DNA of 64,000 nucleotides from Streptomyces nymphaeiformis (lineage in GTDB: Bacteria > Actinomycetota > Actinomycetes > Streptomycetales > Streptomycetaceae). The notes beneath the pieces are model-generated. The model was given only the letters and a program-made list of their open reading frames with translations, was not told the DNA's origin and ran no database searches. Below are positions 9,024 through 16,910 of the stretch, one piece after another (positions within the stretch are counted from its first letter, which is position 1; each line of letters begins with the position of its first letter). The stretch lies in assembly GCF_014203895.1 (NCBI RefSeq), contig NZ_JACHJY010000006.1:372001-436000 (forward strand), given 5' to 3'. Both the position numbers and the translations under genes were made by a program.

Positions 9024-9722
9024 ATGACATTCGTGCAGATCATCGACTGCAAGACGAGCCGGGTCGACGACCTGAACCGGCTCATGGACCGGTGGGTCGA
9101 GCAGACCAAGGGGAAGCGGACCGCGACGCACAGCATCGTCGGGAAGGACCGTTCCGACGCCTCGCACGTCGTGGAGATCGTGGAGTTCCCGTCGTACGAC
9201 GTCGCCATGCGCAATTCGCAGCTTCCCGAGACCGACCGGATCTTCCGGGAGATGGTCGCGCTCTGTGACGAGATGCCGACCTTCACCGATCTGGACGTGG
9301 TCCGGGACGAGCAGATGTACAAGGCGGCCTCGCGCCGGTTCTTCGAGCTGGTCTCGATGCCCGGGGAGCTGCCGCCGCTCGACGAGGTGTTCGCCGAGGG
9401 GTATCACGACCACGATCCGAACAATCCGACCGACACGGTCGGGATGGACGCGCTGCGGCGTGAGTCCGAGATGTGGCGGTCGGCGTTCGACTTCACGTTC
9501 ACCGTCGAGGACCAGATCGCCGACGGTGACCGGGTCTGCACCCGCTGGGCGTGGAAGGGCACGCAGGTCGGCGACTTCATGGGGATCCAGCCGACCGGGA
9601 TGGAGGTGAGCATGACCGGGATGGTCGTCCACCGCTTCCGGGAGGACGGGAAGGCCGTCGAGGGCTGGTGGCAGTACGACCTGCTCGGGCTGATGGGGCA
9701 GCTCGGGGCCGTGGAGGCCTGA
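9024..9722 (+). CDS. Fusion of an ABM-like alpha/beta-barrel and a SnoaL-like domain
   Basis: A 232-residue protein. Residues about 1-95 (MTFVQIIDCKTSRVDDLNRL) look like a dimeric ferredoxin-like alpha/beta domain of the antibiotic biosynthesis monooxygenase type. Residues about 105-225 (YHDHDPNN, GRDxM-like central part, GDRVCTRWAWKGT, MTGMVVHRFREDGKAVEGWWQYD) resemble the SnoaL/ester-cyclase NTF2-like fold. Such proteins act on small molecules or serve as scaffolds. The substrate is unknown and no biosynthetic cluster adjoins it. The gene is divergent from the STAND ATPase and is closed by a strong terminator. Confidence 0.75.
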   Translation: MTFVQIIDCKTSRVDDLNRLMDRWVEQTKGKRTATHSIVGKDRSDASHVVEIVEFPSYDVAMRNSQLPETDRIFREMVALCDEMPTFTDLDVVRDEQMYKAASRRFFELVSMPGELPPLDEVFAEGYHDHDPNNPTDTVGMDALRRESEMWRSAFDFTFTVEDQIADGDRVCTRWAWKGTQVGDFMGIQPTGMEVSMTGMVVHRFREDGKAVEGWWQYDLLGLMGQLGAVEA

Positions 9723-9729
9723 ACGGACG

Positions 9730-9770
9730 CCGAGGCCCGGTGCTCCCGCGACGGGAGCACCGGGCCTCGG
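9730..9770. terminator. Bidirectional hairpin terminator between the ABM/SnoaL gene and groEL1
   Basis: A perfect 19-bp stem with a 3-nt CGA loop begins 8 nt after the plus-strand stop and also lies downstream of groEL1 on the minus strand. There is no T-tract, as is common in Streptomyces terminators. Confidence 0.85.
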
Positions 9771-9824
9771 CTGTCAGCCGGGCCGCCTCAGCAGGCCTCG
9801 GCTGTCAGTCAGCTGCCTCAGTGG
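9763..9824. repeat. Imperfect 31-bp tandem repeat reaching the groEL1 stop codon
   Basis: GGCCTCGGCTGTCAG occurs at 9763 and again at 9794, each followed by a similar GCCTCAG-containing tail. The first copy is also part of the terminator stem. The second runs into the last codons of groEL1, so the gene end appears partly duplicated downstream. Confidence 0.6.
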
Positions 9825-11446
9825 GAGTGGCCGTGACCGTGGCCGTGGCCGTGGTCCGCCGGCTCCTCTTCCTTCTTCTCCACCACGAGGGTCTCGGTGG
9901 TGAGGAGGAGGGAGGCGATCGAGGCGGCGTTCTCCAGGGCGGAGCGCGTCACCTTCACCGGGTCGATGACGCCGGCCTTGACCAGGTCGCCGTACTCGCC
10001 GGTCGCGGCGTTGAAGCCCTGGCCCTTGTCGAGCTCCGCCACCTTCGAGGTGATGACGTAGCCCTCGAGGCCGGCGTTCTCGGCGATCCAGCGCAGCGGC
10101 TCGACGGCGGCGCGGCGGACGACCGCGACACCCGTGGCCTCGTCGCCGGTCTTGTCGAGGTTGCCCTCGAGGACCTTGACGGCGTGGACGAGCGCGGAGC
10201 CACCACCGGAGACGATGCCCTCCTCGACCGCGGCGCGGGTCGCGGAGATGGCGTCCTCCAGACGGTGCTTCTTCTCCTTGAGCTCCACCTCGGTGGCGGC
10301 GCCGACCTTGATCACGCACACGCCGCCGGCCAGCTTCGCGAGGCGCTCCTGGAGCTTCTCGCGGTCCCAGTCGGAGTCCGTGGACTCGATCTCGGCCTTG
10401 ATCTGGTTGACGCGGCCCGCGACGTCCTCGGAGTTGCCGCCACCGTCGACGATGGTGGTGTCGTCCTTGGTGATGGTCACGCGGCGGGCGGTGCCCAGCA
10501 CGTCGAGACCGGCCTGGTCGAGCTTGAGGCCGACCTCCTCGGCGATGACGGTGGCGCCGGTGAGCGTCGCCATGTCGCCGAGCATCGCCTTGCGGCGGTC
10601 GCCGAAGCCGGGGGCCTTGACGGCCACGGCGTTGAACGTGCCGCGGATCTTGTTGACGACGAGGGTGGAGAGGGCCTCGCCCTCGACGTCCTCGGCGATG
10701 ATCAGGAGCGGCTTGCTGGCGCCGGCCTGGATGACCTTCTCCAGGATGGGCAGCAGGTCCTGGATCGAGGAGATCTTGCCCTGGTGGATCAGGATGTACG
10801 GGTCGTCGAGGACGGCCTCCATGCGCTCCTGGTCGGTCACCATGTACGGGGACAGGTAGCCCTTGTCGAAGGCCATGCCCTCGGTGAAGTCGAGCTCCAG
10901 GCCGAAGGTGTTGGACTCCTCGACGGTGATGACACCGTCCTTGCCGACCTTGTCCATCGCCTCGGCGATGAGCTCGCCGACCTGCTGGTCCTGCGCGGAG
11001 AGCGCGGCGACGGCGGCGATGTCGGACTTGTCCTCGATCGGGCGCGCGGTGGCGAGGAGCTCGTCGGAGACGGCCTTGACGGCGGCGTCGATGCCCTTCT
11101 TCAGGGCGGCCGGGGAGGCGCCGGCGGCGACGTTGCGCAGACCCTCGCGGACCAGGGCCTGGGCGAGCACGGTGGCGGTGGTGGTGCCGTCACCCGCGAT
11201 GTCGTTGGTCTTGGTCGCCACCTCCTTCACGAGCTGGGCGCCGAGGTTCTCGTACGGGTCCTCGATCTCGACCTCGCGGGCGATCGTGACACCGTCGTTG
11301 GTGATGGTGGGGGCGCCGAACTTCTTGTCGATGACGACGTTGCGGCCCTTGGGGCCGATCGTCACCTTCACCGTGTCGGCAAGCTTGTTGACGCCGCGCT
11401 CAAGGGCGCGACGGGCGTCCTCGTCGAACTTCAGGATCTTCGCCAT
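9818..11446 (-). CDS. groL1: Chaperonin GroEL1 (Hsp60)
   Basis: A 542-residue chaperonin. It has the full Hsp60 sequence, including the ATP-site segment VTIGPKGRNVV near the N-terminus and DGTTTATVLAQ at about 86-96. The C-terminus is His-rich (DHGHGHGHGHSH), as in the GroEL1 paralogue of actinomycetes, rather than the Gly-Gly-Met tail of the folding-dedicated copy. It folds proteins in the cytoplasm with GroES, which is encoded 110 bp upstream in the same operon. Two CIRCE operators ahead of groES indicate heat-shock control by HrcA. A separate groEL2 elsewhere on the chromosome is expected. Confidence 0.98.
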   Translation of the reverse strand: MAKILKFDEDARRALERGVNKLADTVKVTIGPKGRNVVIDKKFGAPTITNDGVTIAREVEIEDPYENLGAQLVKEVATKTNDIAGDGTTTATVLAQALVREGLRNVAAGASPAALKKGIDAAVKAVSDELLATARPIEDKSDIAAVAALSAQDQQVGELIAEAMDKVGKDGVITVEESNTFGLELDFTEGMAFDKGYLSPYMVTDQERMEAVLDDPYILIHQGKISSIQDLLPILEKVIQAGASKPLLIIAEDVEGEALSTLVVNKIRGTFNAVAVKAPGFGDRRKAMLGDMATLTGATVIAEEVGLKLDQAGLDVLGTARRVTITKDDTTIVDGGGNSEDVAGRVNQIKAEIESTDSDWDREKLQERLAKLAGGVCVIKVGAATEVELKEKKHRLEDAISATRAAVEEGIVSGGGSALVHAVKVLEGNLDKTGDEATGVAVVRRAAVEPLRWIAENAGLEGYVITSKVAELDKGQGFNAATGEYGDLVKAGVIDPVKVTRSALENAASIASLLLTTETLVVEKKEEEPADHGHGHGHGHSH

Positions 11447-11556
11447 GGGAGCGGTTCAGCCCTCTCGGAATGGGGTGGAACGAACTGCGCCCCCGGACGC
11501 CCGGTGCGGGGTCAAGGGGCGCAGCTCAAAGCATCTGCTTCAGATACTTCGGTGAA

Positions 11557-11865
11557 TTACTTCTCGACGATCGCGAGCACGTCGCGAGCCGAGAGGACGA
11601 GGTACTCCTCGCCGTTGTACTTCACCTCGGTGCCGCCGTACTTGCTGTACAGCACGATGTCGCCGGTCTTGACGTCGAGCGGCAGACGCTCGCCGTTCTC
11701 GAAGCGGCCCGGGCCCACGGCCAGGACGACGCCCTCCTGGGGCTTCTCCTTGGCGGTGTCCGGAATGACCAGGCCAGAGGCGGTGGTCTGCTCGGCGTCG
11801 AGCGGCTGGACCACGATGCGGTCCTCGAGCGGCTTGATGGCAACCTTGGAGCTGGTGGTCGTCAC
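11557..11865 (-). CDS. groS: Co-chaperonin GroES
   Basis: A 102-residue cap protein for the GroEL ring, beginning MTTTSSKVAIKPLEDRIVVQ. The mobile-loop region is present (AEQTTASGLVIPDTA). Translation starts at a GTG at 11865 preceded by a strong GGGGGAGG ribosome-binding site. It is first in the groES-groEL1 operon, and both CIRCE elements lie 100-175 bp upstream. Confidence 0.98.
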   Translation of the reverse strand: MTTTSSKVAIKPLEDRIVVQPLDAEQTTASGLVIPDTAKEKPQEGVVLAVGPGRFENGERLPLDVKTGDIVLYSKYGGTEVKYNGEEYLVLSARDVLAIVEK

Positions 11866-11964
11866 GATCCGACCTCCCCCTTCGGAGATCTCACGGGGTT
11901 AACTGTCTGAGGTGGCGACCAGGTGGATCCGTCGTCGCGGGTGCCGGACCTGCCCGTCGCTGTG

Positions 11965-11991
11965 TTGGCACTCTCCAGTGGGGAGTGCCAG
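11965..11991. promoter_or_regulatory. CIRCE operator, proximal copy (HrcA site)
   Basis: TTGGCACTC, nine spacer bases, then GAGTGCCAG. This closely matches the CIRCE consensus TTAGCACTC-N9-GAGTGCTAA bound by the HrcA repressor. It lies upstream of groES. Confidence 0.95.
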
Positions 11992-12011
11992 GGCCGAGAC
12001 TATGACCGCGA

Positions 12012-12038
12012 TTAGCACTCGGTCAAGCGGAGTGCCAA
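12012..12038. promoter_or_regulatory. CIRCE operator, distal copy, overlapping the end of an upstream gene
   Basis: TTAGCACTC, nine spacer bases, then GAGTGCCAA, with the left half identical to the CIRCE consensus. On the minus strand the operator also encodes the last nine codons, including the TAA stop, of the small lipoprotein gene. The two CIRCE copies start 47 bp apart, about 4.5 helical turns. Confidence 0.95.
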
Positions 12039-12263
12039 TTCATCGCTCCGTGGCGTGACCGTACGCGTGACCGTACGAGGTCCGCCGGCCTCTTCGCAGC
12101 GCTTCGCGTCGACCGCCGCCCGCACCCGCTGGACCGGTGAGGGGTGGGGGCCCACCCGTTCCGCCGCCTTCCGGCCGAGCCGTTCGATCGGGTCGACGGA
12201 GGAGGCGCAGGCCGGGAGGGCGAGGAGCGCGCCGGTCACGGCGAGCACGGCGAGCCACCTCAC
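12012..12263 (-). CDS. Small predicted lipoprotein, coupled to the deacetylase gene
   Basis: An 83-codon frame. It opens VRWLAVLAVTGALLALPAC, a signal peptide with lipobox LPAC, followed by a short charged region (SSVDPIERLGRKAAERVG). The GTG start overlaps the deacetylase stop as GTGA, a typical coupling in this genome. Its last codons contain the distal CIRCE operator. I do not recognise the family. The signal peptide, coupling and open frame support a real gene, but its short length leaves some doubt. If real, it is a surface protein made with the deacetylase. Confidence 0.6.
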   Translation of the reverse strand: MRWLAVLAVTGALLALPACASSVDPIERLGRKAAERVGPHPSPVQRVRAAVDAKRCEEAGGPRTVTRTVTPRSDELALRLTEC

Positions 12264-13177
12264 ACGTAGTCCTCGAGCTTCGCGACCGCGTACCCCTTGG
12301 ACGTGATCACGTTCATCACGCGCCGGATCATGTCCGGCATCGTGCCCTTCCAGTCCTCCTTGCCCCGGAAATGGGTGAGGACGATGTCGCCGGGGTGCAG
12401 GTCCCGGTCCCACTCGCGCCACTCCATGTGGTCGGGGAAGGCCTCGGCGGCCCAGAGCGGGACCGCCTTGATGCCGCAGCTCTTCGCGGCCTGCAGGGTG
12501 TCCTCGTTGTAGTTGCCGTACGGCGGGCGGAAGAGCGGGGGCCGCTTGCCGAACCGCTTCTCGATGACGTCCTGCATGCCGCAGATCTCGCGCTTCTGCT
12601 CGCCGTACGAGAGGGCGGGCAGGTAGCGGTGGTGGAGGGTGTGGTTGTTCAGGGCGACGCCGGAGTCCTCGGACTTCTGCATCTTCGCGAAGTAGCCGTA
12701 GTCGTCCTTGACGAGGTAGTCGCTGAGGAAGGCGCTGTAGGGGATCCGCAGCTCCTTCATCATCTTCAGCAGCTGGGGGTCCTTCTCCGCGCCGTCGTCG
12801 ATCGTCAGGAAGACGACCTTCTGCTTGGTGGGCACGGTGGTGAAGACGGGCGGCAGGCCCTCGCCGTCGGTCTCGAAGCCCTTGCGGGTGGTGATCTTCG
12901 GTTTGACGGCGGGCGGGGCGGGCGCTTCGAGCGGCACCTTCTGAAGGCCCCATTTCTTGGCGGCGAGCACGCGGGCGGCCCGCTGCGCGCGGACCTTCTC
13001 GACGTACGCGCCGAGGGCGCCGGCGGCGGGGCCCTGCTTCTCGGCGGCGGGGGCGGGGGCGGGCGCGCCGCGCTCGGGTGCGGCACCGCCGGAGCAGGCC
13101 GTGGCGGCGGAGGCGAGGGCGGCCACGGCGAGCGCCGCCCCGAGCGTCCGGCGGGAGCGGTGCACGCCTTTTGCCAT
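12260..13177 (-). CDS. Lipoprotein polysaccharide deacetylase (NodB/CE4 domain), copy 1
   Basis: A 305-residue lipoprotein from the second of two adjacent ATGs, chosen because AAAGGA lies 7 nt upstream. It has a signal peptide with a TAC lipobox, a Pro/Ala linker, and then a CE4 domain with TIDDG (motif 1), NHTLHH (motif 2), FRPPYGNYN (motif 3) and DIVLTHF (motif 5). Such enzymes remove N-acetyl groups from cell-wall or exopolysaccharide amino sugars with a bound metal. Motif 1 reads TIDDGA rather than the common TFDDGP. A close paralogue is encoded at 16911-17756. The small lipoprotein gene follows with a GTGA overlap. Confidence 0.88.
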   Translation of the reverse strand: MAKGVHRSRRTLGAALAVAALASAATACSGGAAPERGAPAPAPAAEKQGPAAGALGAYVEKVRAQRAARVLAAKKWGLQKVPLEAPAPPAVKPKITTRKGFETDGEGLPPVFTTVPTKQKVVFLTIDDGAEKDPQLLKMMKELRIPYSAFLSDYLVKDDYGYFAKMQKSEDSGVALNNHTLHHRYLPALSYGEQKREICGMQDVIEKRFGKRPPLFRPPYGNYNEDTLQAAKSCGIKAVPLWAAEAFPDHMEWREWDRDLHPGDIVLTHFRGKEDWKGTMPDMIRRVMNVITSKGYAVAKLEDYV

Positions 13178-13340
13178 CATCTGGTCCTTTTGTCGTACGA
13201 GCTGCATGGCGCCGCATCCTGTCAGCGCGAGGGCTCCTTCCGGGCCGCGACACCGCCGTACGGCCCCCACCGTCCCCCGGCCGGCCCACAGCCCGGCGGG
13301 GGTGTCCTGCCGGTCGGGCCGGGCACTCCCAGGCCCCAGA

Positions 13341-14531
13341 ATGGGACGGGTGACCGACCTCGCCTCCTTCGCCGCCCTGCTCGCCCCCGAGGGGCAGACG
13401 CTCCTCGCCGCCCTGCGCGACTACGACCCCGCGCAGGAGCTCGCGGTCGCCTCCCGGCTGCGCCGCGACCACCCCGCCGAGCTCGTCACCGCGGCCCTCG
13501 GCCAGGCGCGGCTGCGGCAGCGGGCGGTGGCGAAGTTCGGCGCGGAGGACGCGTACCGGATGTACTTCACGCCCAACGGCGTCGAGCAGTCCACCCGCGC
13601 CTCGGTGGGTGCGTACCGGGCGGCCCGGATGAAGGCGCTCGGCGTCCGGAGCGTCGCGGACCTCTGCTCCGGGATCGGCGGCGACGCGATCGCCCTGGCC
13701 CGCGCCGGGATCTCCGTCCTCGCCGTCGACCGGGACCCGCTGACCGCCGAGGCCGTACGGGCCAACGCGGCCGCGCTCGGGCTCGCGGAGCTGATCGAGG
13801 TCCGGTGCGCGGACGTCACCGAGATCGACACGAGCCCGTACGACGCGGTCTTCGTCGACCCGGCGCGGCGCGGCGGCCGGGGCAGGATCTTCGACCCCGA
13901 GGCGTACTCCCCGCCGCTGTCCTGGGCGATCGACGCGGCCCGCCGCGCGCCGCACGCCGCCCTGAAGGTGGCGCCGGGCATCCCGCACGAGGCGGTGCCG
14001 GAGGAGGCCGAGGCGGAGTGGATCTCGGACGGCGGGGACGTGAAGGAGGCCGTGCTCTGGTTCGGCACGGAGCCGGGCGCCCGCCGGGCCACCCTGCTGC
14101 CCTCCGGTGCCGGGCTCACCGGCCGGGGACTGCCCGATCCGGCGGTCCGCCCGGTCGGCCGCTATCTGTACGAGCCGGACGGCGCCGTGATCCGCGCGCA
14201 CCTCGTCGCCGAGGTCGCGGAGGAGCTGGACGGCGGTCTGATCGACGAGACGATCGCGTACGTGACGGCGGACGGGCTGCGGGAGACCCCGTACGCCGCC
14301 GCGTACGAGATCACCGACGAACTCCCCTTCAACCTGAAGAAGTTGAAGGCCCTGCTGCGGGAGCGCGAGGTCGGCACCCTCACCGTGAAGAAGCGCGGCT
14401 CGGCGGTCGAACCCGAGGAGATCCGCCGCAAGGTGAAGCCGAAGGGCCCCAACTCGGCGACGGTGCTGCTCACTCGGGTCGCGGGTGCCCCGACGATGCT
14501 GATCGGGCGGCCGGCCGGCGGGGGCCGTTGA
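13341..14531 (+). CDS. SAM-dependent methyltransferase with THUMP-like C-terminal domain
   Basis: A protein of about 396 residues. The SAM-binding motif ADLCSGIGGDAIALARAG is at about residues 107-124, with the acidic strand VLAVDRDPL after it. A motif IV region, DAVFVDPARRGGRGRIFDP, fits a nucleic-acid methyltransferase. The C-terminal ELPFNLKKLKALLREREVG region is the THUMP-like segment of this conserved actinobacterial family, suggesting an RNA substrate. The ATG at 13341 and a GTG at 13350 are both possible starts, and neither has a convincing ribosome-binding site. Its last 62 bp overlap the converging membrane-protein gene. Confidence 0.85.
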   Translation: MGRVTDLASFAALLAPEGQTLLAALRDYDPAQELAVASRLRRDHPAELVTAALGQARLRQRAVAKFGAEDAYRMYFTPNGVEQSTRASVGAYRAARMKALGVRSVADLCSGIGGDAIALARAGISVLAVDRDPLTAEAVRANAAALGLAELIEVRCADVTEIDTSPYDAVFVDPARRGGRGRIFDPEAYSPPLSWAIDAARRAPHAALKVAPGIPHEAVPEEAEAEWISDGGDVKEAVLWFGTEPGARRATLLPSGAGLTGRGLPDPAVRPVGRYLYEPDGAVIRAHLVAEVAEELDGGLIDETIAYVTADGLRETPYAAAYEITDELPFNLKKLKALLREREVGTLTVKKRGSAVEPEEIRRKVKPKGPNSATVLLTRVAGAPTMLIGRPAGGGR

Positions 14532-15135
14532 GCCGCACCGCGAAGCGGTAGTGGCCGACGGCCTTCGCCACGCCGGTGAGACCCGTGATCCAGAGGATCA
14601 GGGCGACGCCCATGCCGTACGCGACCAGGCCGTAGCCGTCGTCGCGGCTGACGCCCGCCGGGACCGCGAAGCCCAGCCAGAGGCCGACCCCGCACATCGC
14701 GAACGACAGCAGCAGCCAGACGACGCTGAGGACGGGGGCACCCACCCGGGCGTCCGTCGGAGGGTGCCGGTCGAGGGCGGCCCACTGGGCGAGGCGCTCG
14801 CGGACGGTCCGGTCGCGCCGCAGGCTGCGGACGGTCAGCCACACGGCCGGGACGAAGACCCCGATGCCGAGGGCCGCCGCGAAGCCCATGACCGCCGTCG
14901 TCATCGGGTCGGGGTACGGCGAGCCGAGCGCGATGAGCAGCAGGCCGATGAGTCCCCAGCCCAGTTGGAGCAGGAGGAACCAGACCAGGAACAGCGTGAG
15001 CCGCCCGACGCCGAGCAGCCGTCTGCCGAGTGCGTCGAGCGCAAGGGCCCGGTCGGCGAGCAGCGCCTCCCGGTCCGGCCAGCTCCGGAGTTCGGCGGGC
15101 GGGGGCGGCGGAGGGAGCGGGGTGCGCGGGGACAT
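14470..15135 (-). CDS. Four-helix membrane protein of unknown function
   Basis: A protein of about 221 residues starting MSPRTPLPPPPPPAEL, with a Pro-rich cytoplasmic lead and hydrophobic segments at about residues 46-70, 76-100, 135-160 and 166-190. A basic loop, RSLRRDRTVRERL, lies between helices 2 and 3. I do not recognise a named family. It is convergent with and overlaps the methyltransferase gene, and lies 10 bp beyond the sigma-factor stop on the same strand, so it may be co-transcribed with that module. Confidence 0.75.
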   Translation of the reverse strand: MSPRTPLPPPPPPAELRSWPDREALLADRALALDALGRRLLGVGRLTLFLVWFLLLQLGWGLIGLLLIALGSPYPDPMTTAVMGFAAALGIGVFVPAVWLTVRSLRRDRTVRERLAQWAALDRHPPTDARVGAPVLSVVWLLLSFAMCGVGLWLGFAVPAGVSRDDGYGLVAYGMGVALILWITGLTGVAKAVGHYRFAVRLNGPRRPAARSASSGHPRPE

Positions 15136-15145
15136 GTCCTGCACC

Positions 15146-16420
15146 CTAAGGCGCGCCGTGCCGGGACTCCTCGGCGCGGGCACCCGTCGCCTCGCCCGCA
15201 CGTCCCAACAGCAGTTCCCGTTCGCTCTCGTTCCTGGTGAGCGCGGCCGCGCGCTCGAACTCCGCGCGGGCCTCCTCCGTACGGCCGAGGCGGGCCAGGA
15301 GGTCGCCGCGGACGCTCGGGAGCAAGTGGTAGCGGGCCAGGGCCGGTTCGGCGGCGAGGGCGTCGACGAGGGCGAGGGCCGCGGCGGGGCCCTCGGTCAT
15401 CGACACGGCGACCGCGCGGTTCAACTCGACGACCGGGGAGGGCGTGAGGGCGCCGAGCCGGCCGTAGAGCGCGGCGATGGTCGCCCAGTCCGTCTCCTCG
15501 TACGAGGCGGCCCGCGCGTGGCAGGCGGCGATCGCGGCCTGGAGGGCGTACGGCCCGTAGGAGCGGCCGTCCCCGGCGCGCGCGAGGGCCGCGTATCCGC
15601 GGCGCGTCAACAGCCGGTTCCAGCGGCTGCGGTTCTGGTCGGCGAGGAGCACCGGCCGCCCGTCGGGGCCGGTGCGGGCGGGGATGCGGGAGGCCTGGAG
15701 TTCGAGGAGGGCGGACAGGCCGTGCGCCTCGCTCTCGGCGGGCATCAGGGCGGCCAGGCCCCGGGCGAGCCGCAGCGCGTCCTCGCACAGGCCGGGCCGC
15801 AGCAGGTCGTCGCCCGCGGTCGCCGCGTACCCCTCGTTGAAGATCAGGTAGACGACCTCCAGGACGGAGCCGAGCCGGGCCGCCCGCTCCTCCCCGTACG
15901 GCACCTCGAACTCCACGCCCTCCTTCGCCAGCGTCCGCTTGGCGCGGGTGATCCGGGCCGCGACCGTCGCCTCCGGCACGAGGAAGGCGCGGGCGATCTC
16001 GTCCGTCCGGAGCCCGCCGACGAGCCGCAGCGTGAGCGCCGCGCGCGCGTCGGCGGAGAGCACCGGGTGGCAGGTGGTGAAGACGAGCCGGAGCACGTCG
16101 TCGTCGATGTCGCCCGGTCCCGACGGCTCGGGGTCGTACGACTCCTCCGAGAGCGTCCGGCCCACCTCGGCGAGCTTCCGCGCGTACGTCTCGCGGCGCC
16201 GCACGAGGTCGACGGCGCGGTGCTTGGCGGCGGCCGTCAGCCAGGCTCCCGGACTGTCCGGGACCCCTGACCGCGGCCACTGCTCCAGGGCGGAGACGAG
16301 CGCGTCCTGGGCGAGCTCCTCGGCGATGCCGACGTCACGGACGATCCGCGCCACGGTGGCGATGATCCGCGCCGACTCCATCCGGAAGACCGTCTCCAGC
16401 GTGCTCTCCACCACCGTCAC
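15146..16420 (-). CDS. ECF42-group RNA polymerase sigma factor, copy 1
   Basis: A 424-residue sigma factor, about twice the length of a simple ECF. Region 2 is at residues about 8-75 (AEELAQDALVSALEQWPRSG). The region 4 HTH is at about 130-165 (GLRTDEIARAFLVPEATVAA). A C-terminal extension of about 250 residues contains VYLIFNEGYAA and TPR-like helices. This layout, next to a DGPF gene, defines the ECF42 group, described in S. venezuelae, where the C-terminus is needed for activity and no anti-sigma factor is present. It starts 25 nt after the DGPF stop. The upstream promoter at 16866-16892 carries the group's recognition motif, so the module is probably autoregulated. Confidence 0.92.
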   Translation of the reverse strand: MTVVESTLETVFRMESARIIATVARIVRDVGIAEELAQDALVSALEQWPRSGVPDSPGAWLTAAAKHRAVDLVRRRETYARKLAEVGRTLSEESYDPEPSGPGDIDDDVLRLVFTTCHPVLSADARAALTLRLVGGLRTDEIARAFLVPEATVAARITRAKRTLAKEGVEFEVPYGEERAARLGSVLEVVYLIFNEGYAATAGDDLLRPGLCEDALRLARGLAALMPAESEAHGLSALLELQASRIPARTGPDGRPVLLADQNRSRWNRLLTRRGYAALARAGDGRSYGPYALQAAIAACHARAASYEETDWATIAALYGRLGALTPSPVVELNRAVAVSMTEGPAAALALVDALAAEPALARYHLLPSVRGDLLARLGRTEEARAEFERAAALTRNESERELLLGRAGEATGARAEESRHGAP

Positions 16421-16445
16421 GTCTCACATGACAGCACAGTGCGGG

Positions 16446-16811
16446 TCAGCCTTCCGGCATCTCCTCGACCTCGCGGACCTCCAGGCCGACCTTCCAGTGC
16501 GGCGGGTGGACGGCCAGGAACCGCTTCCCCCACTCGACGGCCTCGGCCATGTCCTTGCACTGGAGCATCGCGTAGCCGCCGACGACCTCCTTGGTCTCGG
16601 TGAACGGGCCGTCGGTGAACGACAGCCTCCCGTCCGACCAGGTGATCCGGGTGGCCTCGGCGGTCGGCTTGAGCCCGGCCGTGTCCACCATGGCGCCGGC
16701 CTTGGTGATCTCCTCGAAGAGGGCGCCCATGCGCTGCTCGAAGCCGGGGTCGGCGCTCTCCATGTCGATGGTGTTCTCCTCGATGCGCACGAGGGACAGG
16801 TAGCGGGGCAT
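16446..16811 (-). CDS. DGPF/YCII-related protein partnered with ECF42 sigma, copy 1
   Basis: A 121-residue alpha/beta-barrel protein starting MPRYLSLVRIEENT at 16811, with GAGGAG 6 nt upstream; an in-frame start further upstream lacks such a site. It carries the signature FTDGPF (DGPF) and LAVHPPHW near the end. DGPF proteins are the conserved partners of ECF41/42 sigma factors. They resemble YciI, but their own activity is unknown. It is first in the operon, directly behind the TGTCGA-N17-CGAC promoter. Confidence 0.93.
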   Translation of the reverse strand: MPRYLSLVRIEENTIDMESADPGFEQRMGALFEEITKAGAMVDTAGLKPTAEATRITWSDGRLSFTDGPFTETKEVVGGYAMLQCKDMAEAVEWGKRFLAVHPPHWKVGLEVREVEEMPEG

Positions 16812-16865
16812 GACGACTCCTCGGGGGTGCGGTGGGCGGGGCCGTTCCCCGCCGTCCACACATAC

Positions 16866-16892
16866 GTCGAACGGGCCGGGCCCGCATCGACA
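16866..16892 (-). promoter_or_regulatory. Predicted ECF42-dependent promoter of DGPF/sigma pair 1
   Basis: Read on the minus strand: TGTCGA (16892-16887), 17 bp, CGAC (16869-16866), about 55 bp upstream of the DGPF start. TGTCGA in the -35 region and CGA(C/T) in the -10 region is the reported ECF42 target motif. The second pair at 55875-55901 has the same hexamer, spacer length and tetramer. Confidence 0.8.
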
Positions 16893-16910
16893 CCGTGCCG
16901 CGAGAAGTTT

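Noticed and set aside
9551..11902. Plus-strand frame of 783 codons opposite groEL1 and groES
   Set aside because: It is antisense to both chaperonin genes and has no start signals of its own.
12137..14551. Long plus-strand frame of 804 codons across the deacetylase and methyltransferase region
   Set aside because: The first half is antisense to the deacetylase and the second is out of frame with the methyltransferase. It is a high-GC shadow.
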